DNA of 64,000 bases from Caldilineaceae bacterium (GCA_026645575.1 JAPKMW010000039.1:24921-88920), one strand, 5' to 3'; shown: positions 27,970 through 36,846, counted from the stretch's first letter. Notes: generated by a model from the letters alone, not told the origin. Numbers and translations are program-made.

Positions 27970-30294
27970 TTATATGAAGAGATTATGTTCTATTCCAAAT
28001 GCTTCTAACTTCTTAACATTACTAAATAAAGCATATGTTGCCCAATTCCAACGTTCAATAAAAAGTGCTCTTCGTGCCTCTAGCAAAGCTTCTTCAATGT
28101 TAAATGTGTTTGTAATAGAACTATAGAATTCTCTTGAAAATAAAATCGCTGCTCTATCCTCAATTGCATTAGTTGTTGCAACAACCACGGGAACTCCATC
28201 CCCGACAAGACGACCTGCAATATTTTCCGCAATCTCGGATGTCTCAGCAGCGCCAGTATGACAGCCATTTAGAACAATGAGGCTAATAGGTGATCCTGAA
28301 AGTAAAGTTTTAATATCACGGGAACTCAACGCGTGTCCTAAACCATCTGAAGCAACAAAGAAAAATTTAGCTTGATCTTCTTCAAATCCCGAATGACCAA
28401 CAAAATGCAGTACGTTCGGTTGAAAATCCCTTAAGTTTCGTTGGAAATTTTCAACTGTTGCCTGCTCATGAGCTAAAATTCGTAAATCGACTTTTTTATT
28501 CAAAACTGCATCTTTAATGACCTTTTGGATAACTTCTACCTCAGCATCTATTGCAAGGGGGGCAAGATTTTTGGGGCTTGCAAAAACTGCTAGTATCCTA
28601 ATAGGAGAACGCAATAGTGTTGCTGGAAAAGGATTTACTTGCTTTATTCGACGAACAATTGAACAATTTTTATTCAGCGCTAAATGAATATCAAATTCGG
28701 ATGAGTATAAGGATTCCCAAGGAATACCATATAATTTGGGATTTTGTAGATGTAGTAAAATCCTCAACCGTTTGCCCTTTTGTAAAATCTTTCTAATATC
28801 CACAATGTTGCCAGGGAAAAATGTATCAAAAATAATTTTACCCACAGAAGAAAATTCTTCAGCATAATCGATCTCCCTAGCCAACATCACATTACGAGTT
28901 GTTCCTCCAAGCCATGATACACGTTCTAACCGTGTTCTAGCATCTTCAATTACCCGCCAGTCTACCATTACATCTTCTGATTTTGTTATTTCACCATTAT
29001 CATTATGAAAAGAGACTCTATATTGTTCAGTATCATTGGCGCCAGGGACTGATGTTTTTTCAACAGTAATGAGTAGATTTTCATAAGTAGGAACGATGGA
29101 ATTACTTTGGGTTTCCGGCAATACACTATTTGCTTGCTTAGTCATCTTCTCATTAGTTTGATCAATTATTTGCGAAGCAGAATCAGTGGATGATATGTTT
29201 TCATTAACAGGAAGCTCTATCTCCTTTGTAAAACTGGAAGATGGCGAAAATGTTTCTAGTGGCGAAGCATATTTTTTTACCTCATAAAGAAAATCTCTAA
29301 AATGTGGGCGAAGAAGTATAAATGAACAAAATTCTTCATCCTTTAGGTAATGATCTAATGAAGTGTTAATCTCACCTTTTGTTGACTGTCTTAGCAGGAT
29401 ACTAGCTTCAAGGTCTTTTATTTGCTGTGGGTGTGTTTGTAGTATTTGCCCAAGTTGTGGCCATTTGTAACGAAGCGCATCAATTTTTATAAATTTTCTT
29501 AAATCTAAAAAATGATGAATCGTTTCAAGTCTTAATTGAAGTTCAAGTTTGACCACTTGCAATTCTGGCACAGAAGGTTCAATTACTTTTAAGATTGTAT
29601 CAGTAATAGTTCGATCATTTTCAAAATCTTCCGAAGACTGAGCGTTATCAATCTTGAAGAAGGGTGAAACATGCGATTCTAACAAATTGAAAACTCTAGT
29701 TTGTGAATCTGTCCATGAGGATATTTTTGGAGTTTTGAAGAACACCTTCATTGCTCTGTCGAATTGATTTTTGTCATCCTTCTTTAAGCCTAACATGTAT
29801 TGAATTAGAAGAAGGGTCGAACTATCAATTGATGCTAATTTATAGTCACTTTCATTACTTTGAAATTGTTTTTCTAATTCATCTACTTGAAATCTCCATG
29901 TTGGAGATTGAAGAATCTCTTTAAGGATTTTTGTTAAATTCTTGAAATCTCGATGTAACACAATTGCTTTTTCGATATAATCGAGAAGCAAATTTCTAAT
30001 ATTTGTTACCGCAACCCCGCGCTCCATTTCAAGAATAGACATAAATGTAGAATCTTGTGTAACTAATGTGGTTTCAGGATTAGGTTTTACATCAGCAAAC
30101 CGTGAAATTATCCTTACATGCATCGGTTCTATACTGGACCAGGGTTGTACTAGAAAAAATTGTCTACGAACATCTGAACGAATAGCCCATTGATATAAGT
30201 CTTCTATAGACTTTATAGTTGATTTTCCATCTACTGTGCGAAGATATGGTAAATGGCGCGTTTGTCGTAATTGCTCTTCAAATTTAACAAGCAT
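27970..30294 (-). CDS. CHAT-domain (caspase-like) protease, last gene of a KAP/CHAT cassette
   Basis: A 774-residue protein. The C-terminal 200 residues are a CHAT peptidase with the catalytic dyad His634 in HFVGHSGF and Cys678 in LNGCHTGAA. The N-terminal 400 residues are helical and unrecognised, followed by a beta-rich region (about 410-560). CHAT proteases such as the gasdermin-linked and Craspase types cleave partner proteins in defence or death pathways. The frame stays open for about 37 codons upstream of the ATG with protein-like sequence (AWNEECIAFLCTLAESPHEY) but no ATG, GTG or TTG, and the ATG lacks a ribosome site, so the true N-terminus is uncertain. The gene is AT-rich. Confidence 0.85.
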   Translation of the reverse strand: MLVKFEEQLRQTRHLPYLRTVDGKSTIKSIEDLYQWAIRSDVRRQFFLVQPWSSIEPMHVRIISRFADVKPNPETTLVTQDSTFMSILEMERGVAVTNIRNLLLDYIEKAIVLHRDFKNLTKILKEILQSPTWRFQVDELEKQFQSNESDYKLASIDSSTLLLIQYMLGLKKDDKNQFDRAMKVFFKTPKISSWTDSQTRVFNLLESHVSPFFKIDNAQSSEDFENDRTITDTILKVIEPSVPELQVVKLELQLRLETIHHFLDLRKFIKIDALRYKWPQLGQILQTHPQQIKDLEASILLRQSTKGEINTSLDHYLKDEEFCSFILLRPHFRDFLYEVKKYASPLETFSPSSSFTKEIELPVNENISSTDSASQIIDQTNEKMTKQANSVLPETQSNSIVPTYENLLITVEKTSVPGANDTEQYRVSFHNDNGEITKSEDVMVDWRVIEDARTRLERVSWLGGTTRNVMLAREIDYAEEFSSVGKIIFDTFFPGNIVDIRKILQKGKRLRILLHLQNPKLYGIPWESLYSSEFDIHLALNKNCSIVRRIKQVNPFPATLLRSPIRILAVFASPKNLAPLAIDAEVEVIQKVIKDAVLNKKVDLRILAHEQATVENFQRNLRDFQPNVLHFVGHSGFEEDQAKFFFVASDGLGHALSSRDIKTLLSGSPISLIVLNGCHTGAAETSEIAENIAGRLVGDGVPVVVATTNAIEDRAAILFSREFYSSITNTFNIEEALLEARRALFIERWNWATYALFSNVKKLEAFGIEHNLFI

Positions 30295-30379
30295 ACTATG
30301 GTATTCATGAGGTGACTCTGCAAGCGTGCAAAGGAATGCAATACACTCTTCATTCCAAGCATAGAGTTGGATGATCTTA

Positions 30380-30468
30380 TTACTGATAAACGTATTAGTT
30401 TATAATACCTGTTACCCCTGATTCAGCACCCTGCGACGATCATTAGTAAGTTGTGCGTTTATCAGTAA
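30380..30468. repeat. 13-bp inverted repeat between the KAP and CHAT genes
   Basis: TTACTGATAAACG (30380-30392) and its perfect complement (30456-30468) flank a 63-base loop in the 194-base gap. It could be an operator, an attenuator-like hairpin or a recombination footprint. No T-run follows. Confidence 0.55.
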
Positions 30469-30488
30469 GTACTGAAGTTTGCAATACT

Positions 30489-31697
30489 TTATTGTTTGGT
30501 GTTTCCATCTGAAAGCGCCTCCGTGACCTCTGTCATGTGATACAAATATCTTAACCATTCTGAGTACTGATTCAATCGGCGTGGATTATACCCTATTGCG
30601 GCTTGCAGTAAATCTGTTGCTGCTACCCACTGGGGATATTGAGCACTTACATATTTATGAGCTTGCTGCGAAGAACGAGGCGGAATACGAAATCTCATCT
30701 GAATAATTTTCTCGAAATACTCTGTACCTTTTTTATCTAGAAATTGTTTTAGTTCTAGTGATTCTAAACTCTCGTATACATCATGATAACGTATGCGTAA
30801 TCCTTGTCCGATTAATGTCTCATCTGCTGCAACAATGAAAATACATGGAGAAGTATGTAAAAGGATTTTTATTGCTTCAAGAACATCTAGTGCAACATTA
30901 GGAGTACAACGATCAAGATCATCGATAAATACACAAACTACACTTCCTTTAACTGTATCATCTACAATTTCATTAAATAATTCTTGGAAAGCACTAATGC
31001 TCTCTACTTTTCGAATGGTTGATTCATTTTTTTTCTGACGAAACATTCTTGAGAAATCATTGCTCTCAAATCCTAACACTTGTTTAACTGTACCAACGAG
31101 TGGAGACATTGTACCAAGCGCTGTCATAAATACATTGGCAATCGCCATGAGCATTTCTTCGTGATCCAAACGCAATTGATAATCGTGATCTTTGCTGATA
31201 CTACTCAAAGGTAGATCATTCAATTTTGAAACCACTTTTTCATAACCTGTAAGCGGCCTATTTATGCTTGATGATGAGTCAAAAAATACCACTTTTCTTT
31301 GCAACAATGAGGCAATTGTTTCCCACATTGAGTTATTATCATTTATAGATTTTGAAGATGTATTTATTGTATCAGCAGCCTCATTGATGGCATAAAGAGA
31401 ACGCGCTATTTTTAGGATTAGTGCATGCCACAGGTCATCAGCAGTAGTATGAGGCCACGCACTAAAATTAATGAATTTGATGTTAGCACTTTCATCACGT
31501 AGAAACTGTTCCACAAAATGAACTAAGGTTGTCTTACCTGTACCCCACTCTCCATGAATACCAATAGTAAAGGGAGGTTTTGTTCCTAGAATGAATTTTG
31601 CTAAACCATATGCATAGCTCTTCATATCTAATAAGTCATCATCAGGATCAGTTACAGGTCTATCAAACGGTATAGAAAAATGTGTTATTTCTGTCAT
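30489..31697 (-). CDS. KAP family P-loop NTPase
   Basis: A 402-residue STAND-like ATPase of the KAP family. It has Walker A GEWGTGKTT (residues 49-57), the family KFINFSAWPHTTADDLWHAL segment, Walker B VVCVFIDDLDRC (about 253-264), an arginine-rich NPRRLNQYSEWL near the C-terminus, and a moderately hydrophobic stretch at 183-210 between the Walker motifs, where KAP proteins often carry membrane helices. Bacterial KAP NTPases include the phage-exclusion protein PifA, and many occur in defence islands. It is 17 bases downstream of the coiled-coil membrane gene and 194 bases before the CHAT gene. It may couple sensing to protease activation; that is inference. Confidence 0.85.
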   Translation of the reverse strand: MTEITHFSIPFDRPVTDPDDDLLDMKSYAYGLAKFILGTKPPFTIGIHGEWGTGKTTLVHFVEQFLRDESANIKFINFSAWPHTTADDLWHALILKIARSLYAINEAADTINTSSKSINDNNSMWETIASLLQRKVVFFDSSSSINRPLTGYEKVVSKLNDLPLSSISKDHDYQLRLDHEEMLMAIANVFMTALGTMSPLVGTVKQVLGFESNDFSRMFRQKKNESTIRKVESISAFQELFNEIVDDTVKGSVVCVFIDDLDRCTPNVALDVLEAIKILLHTSPCIFIVAADETLIGQGLRIRYHDVYESLESLELKQFLDKKGTEYFEKIIQMRFRIPPRSSQQAHKYVSAQYPQWVAATDLLQAAIGYNPRRLNQYSEWLRYLYHMTEVTEALSDGNTKQ

Positions 31698-31713
31698 TCG
31701 TTTAAACCTATTT

Positions 31714-32847
31714 TCATAAAGATTGAAAGCTTGGGGGTATCTTACTACTGATAACGAGTAATAAAACTATTAGAGCGACTGAAACAATCAGGACTATTCC
31801 AGAAAATTGCGCAATATGGTAAGTTATTAACATTGTAACAATCAGCAAGCTTGTTAGAGTGATTAACCAGTAACGCAATTTTAATTTTGTATCTAGAAGC
31901 TTGTTTACAATTACCCATACAAACGCGAAAAGAAAAATTAAAAACATGAGAGTTAGGGTAGCTACCCACCATATATGTAAATGATTCCAATAGTTCTCTG
32001 CTTTTTCAAATTCATCTTTTGCCTGTTGTTTGTTACGCCGTAATTCAGCAATTATGCTGAACATATTGTTTTGCAATAATAACTTTTCTTCTGCTAATGT
32101 GGTTGAATAAGCAGTTGCGGTTTGAATTTCAATTTGCATATTTTGCAAATCGTGAACTACGTCATTTGTTGTTAGATCAATTGAATTAGATATGTTTTGG
32201 GTTAGCCTTGGGTATACTGTGAGTAGCATTTCCATAATAGCCCGCTTTTGCAGTAATATCAAGCGCTCAGTCATTGCCTTGTTTGATAAATAAATTAGCT
32301 CCTCTTGTGCCATTACTTGTTTAGCTTTAATGATAGAGTAAGCATTAGAATTTTGAGACACTATTTGTAATGAGTTTGATAATGTTACCGTATTAGAAAT
32401 CTGTTTTTCTACATTCAACTCTAAAGCGGATATTAGGTTTTCGGATACTATCTGTTCTTCTTTACTTTGTTTATATAATTGCCATACTTCCGACGAAATA
32501 AAAGATTTAGTATTTATATCAAAATTTGTTAATGCAGGATACAGCGACAACAAAATGTTTATCTTTGCTTCCTGTTGAGCAATCAACTTTTGTTGTTCAA
32601 AGTGTTCTTCGTTAATATTCTCAATCCTAGTTATTAATCGATTTATATCATCTTCTTTTTCTTTGATTTTATGGTTTTCTCGAAAATCTTCAACCAATGG
32701 TTGTTCTGTGGAAAGCCAAAGATTTACTCTGGCATTGATATAAAGGAAACCGTTAAAAGATAAGGTTATTAATACTATTATTGAAATTAATTCTAATATT
32801 GTTAAGTAAAGCCTTTGTTCGCTATTCTTCTCTTTTGAGTCATACAT
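31714..32847 (-). CDS. coiled-coil membrane protein, first gene of the KAP/CHAT cassette
   Basis: A 377-residue protein with no family I recognise. One membrane helix at residues 13-37 is followed by about 250 residues of predicted coiled coil, then three helices near 293-316, 326-345 and 349-368. The coiled-coil part contains an internal duplication: LLSLYPALT (99-107) and LLTVYPRLT (208-216), each preceded by a basic-acidic helix and followed by an Asn/Ser-rich stretch, 109 residues apart. AGAGGA precedes the ATG. It is AT-rich, like its two downstream partners. It could be the membrane sensor or effector of the cassette. Confidence 0.75.
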   Translation of the reverse strand: MYDSKEKNSEQRLYLTILELISIIVLITLSFNGFLYINARVNLWLSTEQPLVEDFRENHKIKEKEDDINRLITRIENINEEHFEQQKLIAQQEAKINILLSLYPALTNFDINTKSFISSEVWQLYKQSKEEQIVSENLISALELNVEKQISNTVTLSNSLQIVSQNSNAYSIIKAKQVMAQEELIYLSNKAMTERLILLQKRAIMEMLLTVYPRLTQNISNSIDLTTNDVVHDLQNMQIEIQTATAYSTTLAEEKLLLQNNMFSIIAELRRNKQQAKDEFEKAENYWNHLHIWWVATLTLMFLIFLFAFVWVIVNKLLDTKLKLRYWLITLTSLLIVTMLITYHIAQFSGIVLIVSVALIVLLLVISSKIPPSFQSL

Positions 32848-32899
32848 ATTAATTTCCTCTTGTGTAAAGTTTGGGGAGAATGGTTTGTATATACTTTGC

Positions 32900-33628
32900 T
32901 CAGTTTTTACGCCATAGACTTTTTAAGTCTTCCCACGCTTCAAAACCCAGGAGCGCTTTGGCTTTGTCATTGCGAAACTGGCTGTGGGGCATGTCGGTAA
33001 AGACGTTAAAGATTTCACAGCGGGAGGGGAGCTTTTCAAACGGGATTTCCAGCCCCAACGGGAAGACTTGCGCCGCATTCTGCCAAGAGACGGCAAAGGG
33101 ACGCACCTCATGCTGACGCTGGAGATCGGCGGGGTCGCGGAAGTTGTAGAAAAGATAGGTCTGCACATAGAGGTCATGCGCTTCGGTAAAGACGCGACAG
33201 ATCTCCTGCCCCAACGATTTGGTCAGCGCATAAAGGTTGATGCCAGGTTGCGGCGGAATGTCGGCGTGCAGGTCAAAGTCAAAGAGTTCATAGGTCGGGC
33301 CGGCGATGGTGAAGTGGGGACCGGTGTTGATGATGCGGCGAATGCCATGCTGCACCGCTGCCGTCATCATGTTGTAACAGCCCAGCGTACTCACATCAAA
33401 GGCCAGTTGCCGATCCTGGCGCAGTACCGAGAGGTTGATGATCGCGTCCATGCCCGCTGCGGCCTCCAGCACCTGATTGGGATTCGCCACATCGACCTGG
33501 CGAAACTCGCCCCGAAAGGGGATGTCGAGCGGCTTGATGTCGGTGACGAGAAGATCATATTTTTCATGGAGGGCCGGCACGACATAAGGGCCAAGCATTC
33601 CGGCGCCGCCAAGAATCAATACTTTCAT
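32900..33628 (-). CDS. NAD-dependent epimerase/dehydratase (extended SDR)
   Basis: The 242-residue enzyme starts with a regular Rossmann glycine motif, ILGGAGMLGPYVV, and has the catalytic Tyr-Lys pair in NLYALTKSLGQEICR. This fits the extended SDR family acting on nucleotide sugars or related metabolites, although it is short for the family. It overlaps the upstream SDR-like gene by 4 bases (ATGA-type coupling), so the two are translated together. Its substrate is unknown. Composition returns to the GC-rich background here; the AT-rich cassette begins 52 bases downstream. Confidence 0.8.
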   Translation of the reverse strand: MKVLILGGAGMLGPYVVPALHEKYDLLVTDIKPLDIPFRGEFRQVDVANPNQVLEAAAGMDAIINLSVLRQDRQLAFDVSTLGCYNMMTAAVQHGIRRIINTGPHFTIAGPTYELFDFDLHADIPPQPGINLYALTKSLGQEICRVFTEAHDLYVQTYLFYNFRDPADLQRQHEVRPFAVSWQNAAQVFPLGLEIPFEKLPSRCEIFNVFTDMPHSQFRNDKAKALLGFEAWEDLKSLWRKN

Positions 33629-34323
33629 TGCCCACCTCCATCTAGCAGGTATTGAGGTGCATAATTCAACCCACGTTTCGCCGCTGCTACCGAGAAACGC
33701 GCGTGTGGTGAATCCGCCTCAATGTGAAAAATCGCCCAGCGTGGCAACTCTGCCGTCAACGCCAGTTTGACCGCTTGCGCCACATCCCGCTCATCAACCC
33801 ACAGCGGATCAACTGGCTGTCCCGCCACGGTTTCGGCACGCACCACCTTGCCCAAGCGTAGCACAACGACCGCCAACTTATGTTCCCGGGCAAATTCGCG
33901 ACAGGTATATTCGCCCAAATGCTTGGCTAAGGTCGGCGCATGGGTGGGTGGCTGGGGTTTCCAGCGTTCGGTGACGATGTAATTGGGGTCATACGCCGTC
34001 ATCAAATCAAGCGTACTCAGGTAGATCAGCCGCTTCACCCCTTCGGCGGCAGCGGCCAGACAGAGGTTATAGGTGCAGCGAGTGAGATAGTCGATCTGCT
34101 GCAAAGCGCTATCGGTTGGCAGTGGTTCGGCGACATGAACAATGGCGTCCAGTCCACGCACCAGCAAATTGGTCGATAGATCCGGCCCCAAGGGCGACAG
34201 GGCAAAGTTAGCAACACCGGCAACGGGTGCGCGCTCGGTAAGGCGCAAAGCATGTTCGCCACGCAACGTTTCCGCCAGGGAACGGGCAACCGGCGCAGCA
34301 GCCGAAGTAATTAATAGGTTCAT
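33625..34323 (-). CDS. degenerate SDR-like protein paired with the next SDR
   Basis: A 232-residue protein with an SDR fold. The cofactor loop, normally TGxxGxxG, reads ITSAAAPVARSLA with all glycines replaced. The catalytic Tyr of YxxxK is absent: the region reads APTLAKHLGEYTCREFA, keeping only the lysine. It still has SDR landmarks such as YLSTLDLMTAYDP. It is therefore probably not an active oxidoreductase and might form a heterodimer with the coupled intact SDR. It lies 15 bases downstream of the desulfhydrase-like gene, probably in one operon. Confidence 0.7.
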   Translation of the reverse strand: MNLLITSAAAPVARSLAETLRGEHALRLTERAPVAGVANFALSPLGPDLSTNLLVRGLDAIVHVAEPLPTDSALQQIDYLTRCTYNLCLAAAAEGVKRLIYLSTLDLMTAYDPNYIVTERWKPQPPTHAPTLAKHLGEYTCREFAREHKLAVVVLRLGKVVRAETVAGQPVDPLWVDERDVAQAVKLALTAELPRWAIFHIEADSPHARFSVAAAKRGLNYAPQYLLDGGGQ

Positions 34324-34338
34324 GGTACAATTCGCTTC

Positions 34339-35370
34339 CTACTCGGCCATGAGATCATCGGCATAGGCAAAGAGGGCCGGCGCGCCACCAGTATGGACAA
34401 AGACGACCGGCTGCTCTTTGTCCAGTTTGCCGCTTTGGATGTGGTTGATCAACGCCGCAAAACCCTTGCCGGTGTAGACCGGGTCGAGCAAAATGCCTTC
34501 GGTGCGCGCCATTAGACGGATGGCGGCCATGCCTTCCGGCGTCGGGATGCCATAGCGCTCTCCAATAAAGCTGTCATCGTTGTCAAAGTCTTGGGCGCTC
34601 AGTTCAATATCCAGCCCCAAGCGTTCAGCGGCTTGGTTCGCCATATCGACCATCTTTTGGGTCTGTTGGTCAGGCGGTACGGCTAAGGGGGTAAAGCCTT
34701 TGATCGGCATCGCACTTTCAAGGTAGGCAAGCCCCAAGACAAGTCCGGCTTGCGTGGTGTCAAAGGCGGTGACATAGAGCGCCTGCGGTTGGATGCCCAG
34801 TTCATCACACTGGCGCACAATCTCTAGCGCCGACTCGGCATAGGCGATCACATCCAGATCGACGGTGTCGGCCTGACGGGGAAAATAGACCTTTTTGCCG
34901 GCTTGGCGTAACTCCTCGGCCGCGGCTTTGATGATCTCCTGTTGGCGGGCGCGATCATTGCTGTCGAGAATTGTGACTTTGGCGCCAAAGAGCCGTTGCA
35001 AGAGTTGATTGCCCTGAATCTCTTGCGTGTCAATCTCCCGTTCGGGGCGCAGGTAGAGGTGTAATTCCAGCCCCAACTTGGCGCAGGCCGCGGCCAGTTG
35101 CCGGCAATAGTTCGACTGCACCGCTGCGCCAAAGACTACCGTGTCGGCGCCACGGGCCAAGCCTTCGGCCATACTTAGTTCTAACATACGCGTCTTATTG
35201 CCGCCAAAGCCTAGGCCAGTCAAATCGTCACGCTTAATATAAATTGGCGGGCCGCCGAGGGCTGCGCTCAGGCGCGGCAGATGTTCCAGGGGTGTCGGCA
35301 TGATGCCCAGGCGGGTGCGAGGTAGACGGGCAATGGCTTCTTCGAGTTGTTGTGCTTTGGCGTGGTGCAT
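34339..35370 (-). CDS. PLP-dependent D-cysteine desulfhydrase/ACC deaminase family enzyme
   Basis: The 343-residue enzyme has the PLP lysine in GLGFGGNKTRMLE and the substrate-site segment AVQSNYCRQLAAACAKLG, plus the C-terminal glycine loop VYTGKGFAALI and the final VFVHTGGAPALFAY. It belongs to the D-cysteine desulfhydrase/1-aminocyclopropane-1-carboxylate deaminase family, which breaks down D-cysteine or related amino acids to pyruvate and ammonia. I chose ATG 35370 with GGGAG at 7 bases; an upstream start at 35415 would overlap the preceding gene. It is likely co-transcribed with the two SDR genes. Confidence 0.85.
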   Translation of the reverse strand: MHHAKAQQLEEAIARLPRTRLGIMPTPLEHLPRLSAALGGPPIYIKRDDLTGLGFGGNKTRMLELSMAEGLARGADTVVFGAAVQSNYCRQLAAACAKLGLELHLYLRPEREIDTQEIQGNQLLQRLFGAKVTILDSNDRARQQEIIKAAAEELRQAGKKVYFPRQADTVDLDVIAYAESALEIVRQCDELGIQPQALYVTAFDTTQAGLVLGLAYLESAMPIKGFTPLAVPPDQQTQKMVDMANQAAERLGLDIELSAQDFDNDDSFIGERYGIPTPEGMAAIRLMARTEGILLDPVYTGKGFAALINHIQSGKLDKEQPVVFVHTGGAPALFAYADDLMAE

Positions 35371-35386
35371 AAAATTCTCCCGCTTC

Positions 35387-35869
35387 TTATTTTGCTGGTT
35401 CCGAGATAAGCGCAATATTCTTGGGGCCTTTGAAAGGTAATTTTACTCGTTCATAGGGAAGGCCATGATCTTGATAAAATTGTTCGATGGCCTGCAACAA
35501 TTCTTCCTGCCCCAACTTCTCTTCGGACCAAAAGTTACAGCAAGGGATTAAGATGGTTGGGCGGACAAGCGCCGCTTCGGCGACGGCTCGTGTGGCCTCA
35601 TCGGGGTGTAAGCCGACAATCAGGTCATAATAGGTTGCCAACGCTTTATCAAAGGGTCGCGTTTGACTGGCAACGCCTTTCAGCGTGTAGCTGCGTGGAT
35701 CGATCACCTCAGCCACGTAGTTATATTTTTTCGTCAGGATGCGCGAAAGCATCCCTTGCCCACCCGCAACATCGGCAATAAAGTGGATACTATGCCAATA
35801 GCGATCAGCAATGTAATCGGCAAGAATGGCAAACCTTTCGGGATCGCCGTGAAAGCGATGACGACTCAT
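35387..35869 (-). CDS. class I SAM-dependent methyltransferase-like protein
   Basis: This 160-residue protein carries a methyltransferase motif I in HFIADVAGGQGMLSRIL, an acidic end of strand 2 (VAEVIDPR) and a motif-IV-like YYDLIVGLHPDEATRAV followed by ILIPCCNFW. The pattern resembles METTL25/Methyltransf_32-type enzymes and small RNA-base methyltransferase-like proteins. It lacks the C-terminal extension of longer family members. The start may be ATG 35869 or GTG 35881. It lies 16 bases upstream of the desulfhydrase-like gene. The substrate is not predictable. Confidence 0.65.
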   Translation of the reverse strand: MSRHRFHGDPERFAILADYIADRYWHSIHFIADVAGGQGMLSRILTKKYNYVAEVIDPRSYTLKGVASQTRPFDKALATYYDLIVGLHPDEATRAVAEAALVRPTILIPCCNFWSEEKLGQEELLQAIEQFYQDHGLPYERVKLPFKGPKNIALISEPAK

Positions 35870-35978
35870 CAGATAAACCACTTATCCGAAATTAGGCAAC
35901 AAGTCCCTTATCGCCAAATGACCATACCTTGATTGTTGAGCCGTGACCAGATGCGCAAAAACTCAGCGAGCGTAAGGG

Positions 35979-36356
35979 TCAGGTATGATCTAATATAGGG
36001 TCTAAACAAGTGACCACTTGTTCATCGATATCGACAATGATGACAGCATGAAGTCCACCTGTACCGTGGGGTAGATCAACGGCGCGGAGAAAAGCAATTA
36101 CCGGAAAATGGTTGGCGTGTAATTGCTCTAAGCGTTCCAACGTTGCCTCTTCAAACCAGCGTACCCGGTAGCCCCAAGTCGTTAGAGCCATTTCAACATG
36201 TTCTGGAAGTGTACCCCACCCCGGCGCCGTTTGAAAGGCAAGTGCTAAATTCTGTTCAGACTGATCGTCACCCAGAAAAGCAAGCACCATCCGTACACAA
36301 GCGGGTAGACAGGTGTGCGCAGTTTCTTGGTGAAAATGTGGCACAGGAATACGCAT
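35979..36356 (-). CDS. C39-like papain-fold cysteine peptidase
   Basis: A compact 125-residue protein with a full papain-like set: Gln10 and Cys16 in HQETAHTCLPACVRM, His103 in GGLHAVIIVDID and Asp119 in TCLDPI. This is the C39 / C39-like (DUF3335-type) peptidase fold, whose best-known members remove leader peptides from bacteriocins in ABC exporters. Here it stands alone, without transporter domains. It is 16 bases downstream of an AbrB-like gene, making a two-gene unit. Its substrate is unknown; a toxin-antitoxin-like or peptide-maturation role is possible. Confidence 0.75.
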   Translation of the reverse strand: MRIPVPHFHQETAHTCLPACVRMVLAFLGDDQSEQNLALAFQTAPGWGTLPEHVEMALTTWGYRVRWFEEATLERLEQLHANHFPVIAFLRAVDLPHGTGGLHAVIIVDIDEQVVTCLDPILDHT

Positions 36357-36371
36357 CGCGTTGTACTTCCT

Positions 36372-36737
36372 TTAGCCACGCATGAGGTCAAAACGAGTAG
36401 AAAGTTCTGGCAAGAATTCACCGGTTTTGGAAAAGAACAGATAGCCGGCTGGAGCTGCTGTATTAGTCTGATAGACGCCAACCTTCCACTTATCTTGGTG
36501 GAAGGTTGAGTCGTCAACAACGGCTTTTACCCGTGCCGCATCACCCAAATAACGCAAAGTTAGACGAAGGGCCAGGTCTTCAACTTTGTGCGGATCGGTA
36601 ATCGGTAACGTGACCAGAATCCGGTTTTGCCCAAACTCTAAGGTAACACGCGCACCCGGCTCTATCCCATATTGCTGCAATTCTTTAAGCGAGATTTGTA
36701 GGCCGTCCCCATCAATGGTTACATGTGTTTTTTCCAT
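36372..36737 (-). CDS. AbrB/SpoVT-like small protein
   Basis: The 121-residue protein opens with a swapped-hairpin AbrB-type segment (VTIDGDGLQISLKELQQYGI, then EPGARVTLEFGQNRILVTLP), as in antitoxins and transition-state regulators. The remaining 70 residues are a helical segment with a polar tail. ATG 36737 is the likely start; a GTG four codons upstream is possible. The gene precedes the C39-like peptidase by 16 bases. AbrB-like partners next to a small enzyme often act as antitoxin and autoregulator; here this is inference only. Confidence 0.65.
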   Translation of the reverse strand: MEKTHVTIDGDGLQISLKELQQYGIEPGARVTLEFGQNRILVTLPITDPHKVEDLALRLTLRYLGDAARVKAVVDDSTFHQDKWKVGVYQTNTAAPAGYLFFSKTGEFLPELSTRFDLMRG

Positions 36738-36846
36738 ACTGTATTTCACTTTCGCTAACCACCTGTTGACCAGTGTAACAATTATGCGTTGGAAAAGTAA
36801 GCTACGTCAACTGGAGCTATTAAGGAGGGGATAGGGTTAAAGAAAT

